From Paludibacteraceae bacterium (GTDB lineage: Bacteria > Bacteroidota > Bacteroidia > Bacteroidales > Paludibacteraceae), in NCBI GenBank assembly GCA_024401535.1, contig JAKSKX010000013.1:1-64000 (forward strand): 64,000 bases of DNA. Direction: 5' to 3'. The notes beneath the pieces were generated by a model. That model did no database searches. It was not told where the DNA came from and worked only from the letters and a program-made list of their open reading frames with translations. Position numbers and translations under genes: made by a program. This document shows positions 37,001 to 44,231 of the stretch, in pieces. The first letter of the stretch is position 1, and each line of letters opens with the position of its first letter.

Positions 37001-38374
37001 TACAATGTAGTTGTTGATCACGAGGATTATTGTGGAACAAGTGTTAAGGTGGATTTGTATGTTGATGCGTTGCTTCAGCTGAAGGCTACAATAGACGCCG
37101 AGGATATGTGCGTTGGCGAGAATCATATTTTAACTGTTGATACAACTGGCACTGGTAAGATCCTTCACTCAGACAAGTTCAAGTTCGTAGTTGAGGAGAT
37201 TGTTGATGGTGTAGCGACTGCCAAGAAGATGATTCCTTCTAATGGACTTCTCCAGGCAACTATTTCTCCTAATCCTAAGAACAATATGAAGGTTGAGTAC
37301 AAGATTACTTACGTTTATACTGCACAGGAGAATCAAGACAAGTCAAATTCTCAGTACATCACAGTTCATCCAGCTTATGATGTCCAGTGGACAGTTGAGA
37401 AGCAGAGACTTTGTGATGGTGAGGCTACTGATGTTGTAATTAATAGGCATTATCCAGAAGACATCAAGTTGGATTGGGTTGCAGATGAAGACATTGAGGA
37501 TTATTCTGAGTTCTCTGCAAGAATTAGACCTCATTTCAATTCCTTGACAGGTTACAGTCAGGAGAAGAGATATACTTTGATTGCAACAAGTGAGTTCTGC
37601 AAGCCTCGTGAGTATTATCCAAGAGTTACTGTTGACAAGCCACTTGAGGGCGAGATTGTGGCTCCTGAGTTCTCTTGTGAGGGAAGTACACTTGATTTGG
37701 ACGCTTCTTCATTCCATGCTACTTCTTACGTGTGGTATTCAGAGGAACAGCTAGGCGCTAAAAGACCTACAGGAGAGAAAATTTCTGTAGTTCCTGTTCC
37801 TGAGTACGCAGAGTTCTTTGTAGATATGGAGCGTGGAGCTTGTAAGGCTACTGCTACACACGCCACTGTTATTACATTGGCTCCAAAGATTCAGTCAGTT
37901 GACTCTCTAAGCTATCGTAACGTAGAAATCGTTCTTGAGTCTGGTACTGGTACTGCTCCTTTCCAGTTCATTGTTGATGGTGACAATGAGGCCGAAGATA
38001 TTTCTTCTGCTGTTAAGGATCTTGACTATGGTGAGCATGAGGTTCTTATTGTCGATGCTGCAAATTGTAAGCTAAAGCATAAGTTCTACATCAATTCACC
38101 TTTGGTAGTGTTCCAGAAAGAGATTTCACCTAACGGAGATAATGTTAATGACCGCTTCTACAACAAGGTGTTGGCTGATGCTTATCCGAATGCTGTGGTT
38201 CGTGTGTTCGACCGTTGGGGTAAGACAGTTGCAGAGTACAAGGCCGGTTCAAATGAAGGATGGGATGGTACTTACAACGGAAACCCTTTGCCAAGTACCG
38301 ACTATTGGTACGAGATTCAAATCGCAGAAATTCAGAAGACATACGTTGGTCACTTCACATTGTTGAGACAATAA
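31001..38374 (+). CDS. Giant secreted protein: RCC1 propeller, Ig-like repeats, T9SS type B sorting domain
   Basis: A 2457-residue cell-surface or secreted protein. Signal peptide at about 1-22 (ending NAFSQS). Residues about 25-435 contain seven RCC1-type blades with the aromatic-Trp-Gly signature (YLYTWGNN, VVYAWGDNNSGACGQG, VVCWGVPGW, LYSIGN, LWGWGDS, LLYWGVNDG, YYAWGLNDLGQLGIGS). From about 450 to 2360 come many Ig/PKD-like modules of the kind -I-x-W-Y-x-E ... V-x-x-x-x-T-G-C-. The last 90 residues (SPNGDNVNDRF ... VFDRWG ... GWDGTYNG ... YWYEI) are the gliding-motility-associated CHU_C domain that T9SS reads as a type B signal. Its role may be adhesion or surface structure (inferred). 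It is a single gene with its own promoter and terminator. Confidence 0.9.
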   Translation: MKKRFYIALLMLFAAVGNAFSQSMTISGGNDHGLIICAQGYLYTWGNNMGSTGGPYLGIDPQDPKYGGLAGDKFVTLPAQVKTDNLTFSQVTAGSGAFNLALSCHKVVYAWGDNNSGACGQGSSYNGNTVKFPVPVLRGETSGYTEDGKPGGDYLGGVKWVAGSTNQGFAITEDDRVVCWGVPGWTGGSWLNASLDPRAPSYVRDKAGNIIENVTHISGGDDNVYMRTADGKLYSIGNCNGFNLTSGASVNYAVQVLKSDGTELDNIRMSAAGDKCGFAVTNDGFLWGWGDSWGGCPGIAPNVGSGRAQKVSSGDYKDISGEAYLTDVTQVIGGRGHGAAITKEGYLLYWGVNDGSNGGVAPDPKATAQSTNGHPIFAFYCKEGTCDQRGDTVKNAVAISRGDNFDFMVNDKDEYYAWGLNDLGQLGIGSKCDLVQCLKKIETIPCEIQDVCPSVFMIDVNKCPGEEIELDCGYVVPIGKEKRYYIEWYYTAEGETEPTKLNKSNIQKGATGNYIHDASYDTDPYNKAKILITKPGRYKVIAYYVGANIPCDACEPSEVEIEVKDMDMPVDTVIIDMQCAAVPMRPAKTETICFEAVVNDKFYKKATDKVTFAAFATATSKDTLVDVAGKSIVVNTTGNGGEIKFCVPGNLIEEIVDNKDEDSNDTIYNVWIEDITQFETTLLEKKTPTTAAGNYYGSFTQIISMASPAELKSFSIFAAGLQDQPGTLTVTPIILRGGSETTSGYTLGSEFARGKKQTFTLNKADGIQECKVLCDLVLPVNSVRGSEYVLAAEITINNGGFYTEKLAPAGDGSNSVMYGTPYLDSEKFGIKAIGSTSNGLTTANPGRDNIFWNITFGKMTDYDCGRIMLSARYGCPPCKKPDLDREGNRVSITVNSEAAEKDTKGDKVLELCKETPKVTLNINKLLYEGVDAGKTFDVLWFDQLDDLDDAKALEKGNASSLVLQTDWATVAGSEDIEKDVEKMYYVMVRDNEKSDASACFQFDSIKVIAHPVPLDTLKWLEFCVGTLEDEPVFEIADKTINWVTKPAAVMSMTESATFDYTVTDVATGCEGPTQTLKITVNSTEEPDVKEEESVLMDPAKHYSLSAAVNAVAKDCEIKWYKEETDRTALSSAEEDISLAVDGEYTFWAEQVNTETGCVSKRVKFTLIINDAPLPLVKNESLCIGDKITSLESYVSSPDDGNTYQFNWYSEAEKDAPKGTGSTTAPSFEATETGKREAKFYVSQTNLGTGAESEKVAVVVKVHDVATLDLSANNLEYCIGEPGAKGDELTFSEKSDGDFTKAFWSDDESFTTKKDSWTPDIDAAGDFTFYVQPTYTNKPTNTTFASEVCKGKVQSITIKVNKTETPTSEKNFSVQYMKDQQPFKPVLTQEPKTVISASGHTLKWYKEDGETPTSEPTPKPYLDTDKGDKREIYWVSQVDNTTGCESEKVKVTIVVSGYPMPEVENLQYCQPDASTPISAVLTATITEVSTDQPAADFTLVWYDENPEVNENATEYTSINLEDYAAEFKSFTGKEYKKSFFVRQRYKTHTASVPAQSAASELVVTVYARPILTTDNAEPICKGDKVDLSKYYEVSNEVILKVNAVYADDLGNELSRTSFVSEAGTYQVQGYFHLDAINQDCKSDWGKIKVTVDELAVAIDGSPTTCPGVPVELTPIITTNVKDASKISYSWSTSAGVKDNSEIFSTTEKGLEKTGNKVVVDLSVTAGACLNVTPEKKHEIEVGDGLVSATLTFTEKNNAQSGKSYDVNDKKNGPTFSSCNGNVTVKFTNVEYTDPHFTFTSDKGHSGSGEFSPTGADFGAKIGTYVVSYNNECPTQFTFTIRDVSISLADEKRSSNLDICEDEEFSVELTINHASSDRYNIEWYLNGDKASPLAQTGEKLLIKPAKVSDSGVYSYKVSNESCSFEDKIAQGLPLTVKPKIKIGSGLVTRYEVTREDSKAMSIPFDVPADPSEIASGIMWQEDGETVLTGADVVASSVMKDHHYNVVVDHEDYCGTSVKVDLYVDALLQLKATIDAEDMCVGENHILTVDTTGTGKILHSDKFKFVVEEIVDGVATAKKMIPSNGLLQATISPNPKNNMKVEYKITYVYTAQENQDKSNSQYITVHPAYDVQWTVEKQRLCDGEATDVVINRHYPEDIKLDWVADEDIEDYSEFSARIRPHFNSLTGYSQEKRYTLIATSEFCKPREYYPRVTVDKPLEGEIVAPEFSCEGSTLDLDASSFHATSYVWYSEEQLGAKRPTGEKISVVPVPEYAEFFVDMERGACKATATHATVITLAPKIQSVDSLSYRNVEIVLESGTGTAPFQFIVDGDNEAEDISSAVKDLDYGEHEVLIVDAANCKLKHKFYINSPLVVFQKEISPNGDNVNDRFYNKVLADAYPNAVVRVFDRWGKTVAEYKAGSNEGWDGTYNGNPLPSTDYWYEIQIAEIQKTYVGHFTLLRQ

Positions 38375-38394
38375 TAAGTTATCTATAGAACATG

Positions 38395-38430
38395 AAGAGC
38401 CGAGGCAGAAGCCTTGGCTCTTTTTGTTTT
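38395..38430 (+). terminator. Intrinsic terminator of the giant gene
   Basis: AAGAGCCGAGGC (38395-38406) pairs with GCCTTGGCTCTT (38411-38422), loop AGAA, followed by TTTGTTTTG. Confidence 0.85.
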
Positions 38431-38512
38431 GTGCCTCAAAATTCATTAAATTAAACACTTTCTGTTTTATTGGCAATTTAAGTGTGTTAAAATCAAATTA
38501 TTTTTCTTTCTC

Positions 38513-38548
38513 TTTGTTTTAATCTTTTTACTTAAAGTAGTATCTTTG
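38513..38548 (+). promoter_or_regulatory. Promoter of the lptF/G-ribBA operon
   Basis: TATCTTTG at 38541-38548 with TTTG at 38513-38516, 24 bases apart. The -7 is strong and the spacing slightly long. Confidence 0.55.
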
Positions 38549-38576
38549 CATCGTGAAATAATATTTTTGATTTAAA

Positions 38577-40238
38577 ATGCAGATAAAGCGACTACATATA
38601 TTTTTGCTTAAGGATTATATTTTAAGTTTTATCGCCGCATTCGTGGTCTGCGTGTTTATTTTGTTGATGCAGTCCCTATGGCGTTACATCGACGAGATGG
38701 TGGGCAAGGGATTGGATATGATTGTCCTTGCAAAATTTTTCTACTATGCCGCTTTGTCGTTGGTGCCGATGGCTCTGCCTCTAGCAATTTTGTGGTCATC
38801 ATTGATGTCTTTCGGAAACTTAGGCGAAAGGCTCGAGCTCATAGCTATGAAGGCGGCTGGAATTTCCCTGCTTAGAATAATGAAGCCGTACATTTTTGTG
38901 ATGTGCTTGCTCTCTGTCGGCTCGTTCTATTTCTCTAATGTCATAATGCCCGATGTTCAGTTGAAATGGACTGTGCTGTTGAGGTCTATTCGATATAAAT
39001 CTCCGGACATTTCTATTCCGGTTGGCTCTTTCTATACCGGAATCGGAGACTACAGCATCTATGTTCGTGATAAGAATCCGAAGACAAAGATGATGTACGA
39101 TATGATGATATATGATTTCACCCGTACTGCGGGAAGCAGTAATACCGAAAATATCAGAATTGTTACAGCTGACAGCGGTATGCTTGTCTCCACTATTGAC
39201 AAGAAGGGCTTTATATTGAAGCTTAACAGTGGAGTTACTTTCGAGAGCATGAAATCTGGAGAGTTCAATACGGCTAAGAACAATTCACCTTTCCGTAGAG
39301 ACACGTTCGAGTATCGAGAGTTGGTGCTTGACTACGATAACAGTTTGAACATGGTCAGTGAGGAGTCTGTGTCAAACAAGCAGTCCACAAAGAATTTGGA
39401 GGAGTTGACATATACAATAGATTCTTTGAAGTTGGAGTCTGACAGCTTGTGTCGTCAGTATGCAGATGACTACGTCAACACAAAGTATTTCGGCAGAACA
39501 AGAGATACGAGTGTTGTGAGAGTAAACCTTGACACAATTCCTCAGGAAGCGTATGTTGACTGGCATCAGATTGTGGAAAAGAGATCCCTTTCCCAATTGA
39601 AGGAGTCGTATGAGAATGCAGTTCATACTTCACGTCAGGTAAAAGAGGAGTTGAGCTATTGGGGAGACCGAAAGTTCAGTCTCGTTGACAAGCCTATGTG
39701 GAAGCATGATATCGAGCGTCATCGTAAATTCACTCTGTCTTTTGCATGCTTTATATTCTTCTTTATTGGGGCTCCTATCGGTGCAATTATTCGCAAGGGA
39801 GGATTCGGAATGCCTGTTGTGATATCGGTATTGCTTTTTATCGCATACTATATTGTTGATAATGCAGGTTTCAAGTGGGCTCGTTCCGGAGCATGGCCGG
39901 TATGGGCAGGAACTTGGTTGAGTTCTGCAATGCTATTCCCATTGGGAATATTCTTTACATACAAGGCGGCTATAGATGCAACAATCAATCTTCCTAATTT
40001 TGATTTCTCTAAAATTTCTAGATTTAGGACTCTGATTCCGTTGTTCAAAAAGTTGTCTAAAAAGGATCCTTCGACAGAGAATGATTGTGTCGATAATACT
40101 GAAATAGAAGATCCGACTTCAGATGATGAGTATTCTGGTTCTGTTAGCGAATATGGTATGGACGATTCTTCGAGTCAGAATATGGAAGAGAAAAAAACAG
40201 ACGATGTTCGTAATGACGATGTCAATGAAATAAGATAA
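38577..40238 (+). CDS. LptF/LptG family LPS export permease
   Basis: A 553-residue inner-membrane permease of the YjgP/YjgQ family, which extracts LPS for transport to the outer membrane with LptB and LptC. TM segments lie at about 14-36, 55-80 and 100-122 ([21 protein letters not shown] is the family hallmark). A periplasmic beta-jelly-roll domain spans about 125-370, and three further TM helices lie at about 385-465. Two unusual parts are seen: a helical, charged insertion at about 270-360, and an acidic, disordered tail of roughly 75 residues after the last TM. It is 16 bp before ribBA, the same gene order as in many Bacteroidales. Confidence 0.88.
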   Translation: MQIKRLHIFLLKDYILSFIAAFVVCVFILLMQSLWRYIDEMVGKGLDMIVLAKFFYYAALSLVPMALPLAILWSSLMSFGNLGERLELIAMKAAGISLLRIMKPYIFVMCLLSVGSFYFSNVIMPDVQLKWTVLLRSIRYKSPDISIPVGSFYTGIGDYSIYVRDKNPKTKMMYDMMIYDFTRTAGSSNTENIRIVTADSGMLVSTIDKKGFILKLNSGVTFESMKSGEFNTAKNNSPFRRDTFEYRELVLDYDNSLNMVSEESVSNKQSTKNLEELTYTIDSLKLESDSLCRQYADDYVNTKYFGRTRDTSVVRVNLDTIPQEAYVDWHQIVEKRSLSQLKESYENAVHTSRQVKEELSYWGDRKFSLVDKPMWKHDIERHRKFTLSFACFIFFFIGAPIGAIIRKGGFGMPVVISVLLFIAYYIVDNAGFKWARSGAWPVWAGTWLSSAMLFPLGIFFTYKAAIDATINLPNFDFSKISRFRTLIPLFKKLSKKDPSTENDCVDNTEIEDPTSDDEYSGSVSEYGMDDSSSQNMEEKKTDDVRNDDVNEIR

Positions 40239-40254
40239 TTACTTTAAAGATATA

Positions 40255-41469
40255 ATGGAAACATTCAAATTAAATACTATAGAGGAGGCTCTAGAAGACT
40301 TCAAACAAGGTAAATTTGTAATTGTTGTTGATGACGAGGACAGAGAGAATGAAGGCGACTTCATTACAGCTGCAGAGATGATAACTCCAGAGAAAGTGAA
40401 CTTTATGCTTCGTGAGGGTAGAGGTGTGTTATGTGCTCCAATTACAATATCTCGTGCTAGGGAGCTGGGCTTGGATCGTCAGGTTTCGACCAATACATCT
40501 ATACTTGGAACACCTTTCACGATTACGATAGATAAACTTGAGGGTTGCACAACTGGTGTTTCTGCTCACGATCGTGCAGCAACAATACAGGCTTTGGCTG
40601 ACGTAAATAGCACGCCTGAAACATTCGGCCGCCCCGGTCATATCAATCCTTTGTATGCGCAGGACAATGGAGTGCTTGCTCGTGCTGGACATACTGAGGC
40701 TGGAGTTGATTTGGCTCGTTTGTCTGGACTTCATCCGGTAGCTGCCCTTATAGAGATACTTAATGAGGATGGTACAATGGCGCGTATGCCTCAGCTTCAA
40801 GTTGTAGCAAAGAAACACGGCTTGAAGATTATTGCTATCAAGGACCTTATCGCATATCGCCGTAAGAAAGAGAGCTTGGTAGAGGTTGGCGAAACAGTTT
40901 CAATGCCAACTGCATTTGGTGACTTTAAGCTTATTCCTTTCCGTCAGAAGAATAACGGACTTGAGCATATTGCCTTGATAAAGGGAGAGTGGAAGGAAAA
41001 TGAACCTATCCTTGTTCGTGTCCATTCTTCGTGTGCAACTGGAGACATCTTCGGATCTATGCGTTGCGATTGCGGAGAACAACTTCACAAGGCTATGGAG
41101 ATGATAGACAAGGCAGGCAAAGGTGTCGTTGTGTATATGAACCAGGAAGGTCGCGGAATCGGTCTGATGAACAAGATTAAGGCTTACAAGCTTCAGGAAA
41201 ACGGTCTTGATACTGTTGATGCCAATGTTCATCTAGGCTTCAAGCCAGACGAGAGAGAGTATGGTGTAGGAGCAGAAATCCTTCAGTACCTAGGTGTAAA
41301 GAAGATGAGGCTTATCACAAACAATCCTGTCAAGAGAATCGGCCTTGAGAGTTACGGTCTTGAAATCATCGAGAATGTTCCGATTGAGATCGAACCAAAC
41401 AAGTATAACAGATTCTATATCGAGACAAAAGTTCACAAAATGGGACACACAATTAAAAATGTGGATTAA
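40255..41469 (+). CDS. ribBA: Bifunctional 3,4-dihydroxy-2-butanone-4-phosphate synthase / GTP cyclohydrolase II
   Basis: The first enzymes of riboflavin synthesis in one chain of 404 residues. Residues about 1-205 are RibB ([11 protein letters not shown] near 26-36; [12 protein letters not shown] and [12 protein letters not shown]). Residues about 206-404 are RibA ([21 protein letters not shown] with the zinc cysteines; [22 protein letters not shown]). Key residues of both halves are present. It is probably co-transcribed with the LptF/G gene. The promoter of the next operon begins right at its stop codon. No FMN riboswitch is seen upstream. Confidence 0.97.
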   Translation: METFKLNTIEEALEDFKQGKFVIVVDDEDRENEGDFITAAEMITPEKVNFMLREGRGVLCAPITISRARELGLDRQVSTNTSILGTPFTITIDKLEGCTTGVSAHDRAATIQALADVNSTPETFGRPGHINPLYAQDNGVLARAGHTEAGVDLARLSGLHPVAALIEILNEDGTMARMPQLQVVAKKHGLKIIAIKDLIAYRRKKESLVEVGETVSMPTAFGDFKLIPFRQKNNGLEHIALIKGEWKENEPILVRVHSSCATGDIFGSMRCDCGEQLHKAMEMIDKAGKGVVVYMNQEGRGIGLMNKIKAYKLQENGLDTVDANVHLGFKPDEREYGVGAEILQYLGVKKMRLITNNPVKRIGLESYGLEIIENVPIEIEPNKYNRFYIETKVHKMGHTIKNVD

Positions 41470-41471
41470 TT

Positions 41472-41503
41472 TTTGCTGAACTTTTAGAAAATTTATATAT
41501 TTG
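41472..41503 (+). promoter_or_regulatory. Promoter of the exbB-exbD-tonB operon
   Basis: TTTG at 41472-41475 and TATATTTG at 41496-41503, 20 bases apart, starting three bases after the ribBA stop. Confidence 0.75.
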
Positions 41504-41589
41504 TCGGGCCAAGCGGAGTCTATCTCCTTTTGGTCTTGACAAATTTTCAGAGACAAAGAACAAAAGAACTTATTTAATAGACAAAGAAC

Positions 41590-42282
41590 ATGACTTTGAA
41601 TGTATTGCTACAGGCAGCTTCGGCTGTGGCTGTGAACGAGACAGCGGTTGCAAATGAACCATCTATGAATCTCTTTGAGATGGCAATGAACGGAGGTTGG
41701 ATTATGATTCCGTTGCTGATTTTGAGTGTATTGGCGGTTTATATTTTCGTGGAGAGAATGACTGTCATCAGAAAAGCCTCAAAGTATGATCCAGCATTCA
41801 TGAATAAAATCAAAGACTATATTAACGAGGAAAAGCTTGATGCTGCTCTAAATCTTTGCAAGGAGAATGATACGCCTTCTGCTCGTATGATTGAGAAGGG
41901 TATTCAGCGCCTTGGTCGTCCGATGAGCGATGTCAGTGTTGCAATCGAGAACGTGGGTAACCTTGAGGTTTCAAAGCTAGAAAAGGGACTTTCTATCCTT
42001 GCAACTATTGCCGGAGGAGCTCCAATGATTGGATTCCTTGGAACCGTAGCAGGTATGATCGAGGCTTTCTTTAATATGGCTAATGCAGGAAACAACATTG
42101 ATGTTCAGAATCTTGCAGGTGGTATCTATACTGCCATGGTAACAACTCTTGCCGGTCTTGTCGTTGGTATTATCGGGTATTTCGCTTACAACTATTTGAC
42201 ATCTCTTGTCGATAAGGTTGTGCGTGACATGGAGGCTCACTCCCTTGAGTTTATGGATATTCTTAATGACCCTGAAGCATAA
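41590..42282 (+). CDS. exbB: MotA/TolQ/ExbB proton channel family protein
   Basis: A 230-residue inner-membrane protein of the ExbB/TolQ type, which with ExbD uses the proton gradient to drive TonB. A TM helix at about 33-56 (WIMIPLLILSVLAVYIFVERM) is followed by a cytoplasmic helical domain. Two C-terminal TM helices lie at about 133-160 (TIAGGAPMIGFLGTVAGMIEAF) and 178-200. The family GTVxGM motif is present. It heads a three-gene operon with exbD (12 bp on) and the TonB gene. The N-terminal 30 residues (Ala/Val/Asn-rich) could be a periplasmic segment. Confidence 0.92.
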   Translation: MTLNVLLQAASAVAVNETAVANEPSMNLFEMAMNGGWIMIPLLILSVLAVYIFVERMTVIRKASKYDPAFMNKIKDYINEEKLDAALNLCKENDTPSARMIEKGIQRLGRPMSDVSVAIENVGNLEVSKLEKGLSILATIAGGAPMIGFLGTVAGMIEAFFNMANAGNNIDVQNLAGGIYTAMVTTLAGLVVGIIGYFAYNYLTSLVDKVVRDMEAHSLEFMDILNDPEA

Positions 42283-42294
42283 ATAGTTGTAGTT

Positions 42295-42705
42295 ATGGGA
42301 TTAAAGAGAAGAAATAAGGCAGAGGCCGGGTTCAATATGTCTTCAATGACAGACATTGTGTTCCTTCTCCTCATCTTCTTTATGCTTACATCGACTGTGG
42401 TGCGTCCGAGTGCCATTAAGTTGACTTTGCCGCAGAGCCAAAGCCAGACTTCTGTCGCTCCTCTTACCAGAGTTGTGATAGACAAGGATTTAAACCATTT
42501 CGTAGCATTTGGAAACGAGAAGGACCGTCCTATAGCATTAGAGGAAATAGAGGCTTACCTAAAGAGTGTAGAACTTGCTGAGCCAGAGATGAAAGTTGTG
42601 CTTTACGCTGACGAGACAGTTCCTCATGGCGAAGTAGTCAAGATACTCAACATAGCTAATCAAAACAAATTCAAACTTGTAATTGCTACTCGTCCAATGA
42701 AGTAG
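42295..42705 (+). CDS. exbD: ExbD/TolR family biopolymer transport protein
   Basis: A 136-residue single-pass protein. The TM helix at about 18-40 begins with the conserved MSSMTDIVFLLLIFFML, whose Asp (about residue 21) carries the proton-motive role. The periplasmic domain (about 50-136) has the ExbD fold pattern. Spacing of 12 bp after exbB and 24 bp before tonB supports an operon. Confidence 0.93.
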   Translation: MGLKRRNKAEAGFNMSSMTDIVFLLLIFFMLTSTVVRPSAIKLTLPQSQSQTSVAPLTRVVIDKDLNHFVAFGNEKDRPIALEEIEAYLKSVELAEPEMKVVLYADETVPHGEVVKILNIANQNKFKLVIATRPMK

Positions 42706-42729
42706 TGGTGAGCAATAAGGATTAAGTAA

Positions 42730-43605
42730 ATGTCTAAGATAAAAGAAAAAGCAAGATTATACGGAATAATCGGCACTTTGATAGCGCATATCATTCTTCT
42801 TCTTGTTCTTCTTTTCTATGTGATGGATAAACCGGAACTTGGAGAGGAGGAAGGGCTTGCTGTTGCTCTTGGAGCTGAGGATTTGGGAGGAAGTGACCTC
42901 TTCGAACCTACTCCGGCAAGCGAGATTGATGGTGAGCCTGCTCCAGAGACTCCGGATCCTGCTCCTGCTACAAACGACGCTTATCAAACTCAAAACATCG
43001 AGGATGCTGTGGCATTGCCTAAGGCTGAAGAAGATAAGAAGAAGCGCGAGCAAGATGCCTTGAAAAAGGAACAGGAGAAGATACGTCAGCAGCAGGAAGC
43101 TGAACGCAAGCGCAAGGAGGAAGAGCAAAGACGAATCCAAGAAGAACAGCGCAAGAAAGCCGAAGCTATTGCTAAACGAGCAAGCAATGTTTTTGGACAG
43201 AATGGTGCTGGTGGTCTTGGAAACGATGCATCTTCAACTGGAAAGGGAGATGGTTCAGGTCTAGGTTCTCAAGGAAAAGTTACCGGTGCAGACGGTAATC
43301 CAATGAGTAACGGCTCTGCAAAGAGCGGAAACGGAAATTCGTGGTCTCTTGCCGGTCGTTCCATTGTTGGGAAATTAGTAGAACCTAAGACTAATATTCA
43401 GGAGGAAGGAATTGTAGTGGTGAAGATTATCGTTGACAAAGATGGTAATGTTGTGTCCGCAGAAATCTTTAGGGGTACAAATATTGACAATAGACAGCTT
43501 TTAAATGCTGTGTTGATAGCGGCAAAAGGAGCTAAGTTCAGTCCATTGAAGTCGGGAACAAATAACCAAGAAGGTACAATAACTTACCGATTCGATTTGA
43601 AATAA
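42730..43605 (+). CDS. tonB: TonB family energy transducer (TolA-like layout)
   Basis: A 291-residue protein with an N-terminal TM helix (about 12-32). A Pro/Ala/Asp-rich stretch (about 55-95) is followed by a highly charged coiled coil (about 97-153, rich in K, E, Q and R, as in TolA). A Gly/Ser/Asn-rich linker (about 155-200) leads to a C-terminal TonB domain (about 205-291, ending GTITYRFDLK). With ExbB-ExbD it would transmit energy to outer-membrane receptors such as the SusC in this window. The long coiled coil also allows a TolA-like role in envelope integrity. Confidence 0.85.
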   Translation: MSKIKEKARLYGIIGTLIAHIILLLVLLFYVMDKPELGEEEGLAVALGAEDLGGSDLFEPTPASEIDGEPAPETPDPAPATNDAYQTQNIEDAVALPKAEEDKKKREQDALKKEQEKIRQQQEAERKRKEEEQRRIQEEQRKKAEAIAKRASNVFGQNGAGGLGNDASSTGKGDGSGLGSQGKVTGADGNPMSNGSAKSGNGNSWSLAGRSIVGKLVEPKTNIQEEGIVVVKIIVDKDGNVVSAEIFRGTNIDNRQLLNAVLIAAKGAKFSPLKSGTNNQEGTITYRFDLK

Positions 43606-43624
43606 ACATAAAATCAGAAAGATA

Positions 43625-44167
43625 ATGAAAAAAGTATATGTATTTCTTGCCGATGGATTTGAGGAGATGGAAGCTCTTTCTCCTATCGATGTCCTTCGTC
43701 GTGCAGGTGCTGATGTAGTTACAGTTTCCGTAATGGAGCGTGAAGACGTAATGGGCGCTCATAATGTTTGCGTCCGTGCCGACGAGTTGTTCGAGGATTG
43801 CAATTTCTCTGATGCAGATGCATTGGTGCTTCCTGGAGGAGCTGGTCACAAGGTTCTTTTGAACGAGGCTCCATTGCTTGAGGAACTAAAGAAGGCTTAT
43901 GCAGCTGGTAAGATTGTTTCTGCAATCTGTGCTGCCCCTATGATTCTTGGAACATTAGGATTCTTGAAGGGAAGAAAGGCAACTTGTTTCCCTGGATTTG
44001 AGCAGTATCTTGAGGGTGCGACATACACTCATGGACTTTCCGAGATTGATGGGAATGTAGTTACGGGACGTAGTGCCGGTGCCGCCTTCTCCTTTTCTAT
44101 ATCTTTGGTAGAGGCTCTATTCGGAAAGGAAAAGTCTGAAGAGATAGAAAAAGCAATGATGGCTTAA
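43625..44167 (+). CDS. DJ-1/PfpI family protein
   Basis: A 180-residue DJ-1 superfamily protein. The reactive Cys102 lies in SAICAAPMIL (nucleophile elbow), with acidic residues in GFEEMEAL (13-16) and the typical ATCFPGFE and VVTGRSAGAAF segments. Members act as glyoxalase/deglycase-like or redox-sensing proteins; the activity is not determined here. It follows tonB by 19 bp and may be the last gene of that operon. A terminator lies directly after it. Confidence 0.92.
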   Translation: MKKVYVFLADGFEEMEALSPIDVLRRAGADVVTVSVMEREDVMGAHNVCVRADELFEDCNFSDADALVLPGGAGHKVLLNEAPLLEELKKAYAAGKIVSAICAAPMILGTLGFLKGRKATCFPGFEQYLEGATYTHGLSEIDGNVVTGRSAGAAFSFSISLVEALFGKEKSEEIEKAMMA

Positions 44168-44180
44168 TATTAAACAGTTA

Positions 44181-44216
44181 GAGAATTGAGAATGAAAGTT
44201 CTTGATTCTCTTTTTT
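44181..44216 (+). terminator. Intrinsic terminator after the DJ-1 gene
   Basis: GAGAATTGAGAA (44181-44192) pairs with TTCTTGATTCTC (44199-44210, two G-U pairs), loop TGAAAG, then six T's. It ends 15 bases before the flippase start. Confidence 0.8.
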
Positions 44217-44231
44217 ATAATCAAAACAAAA

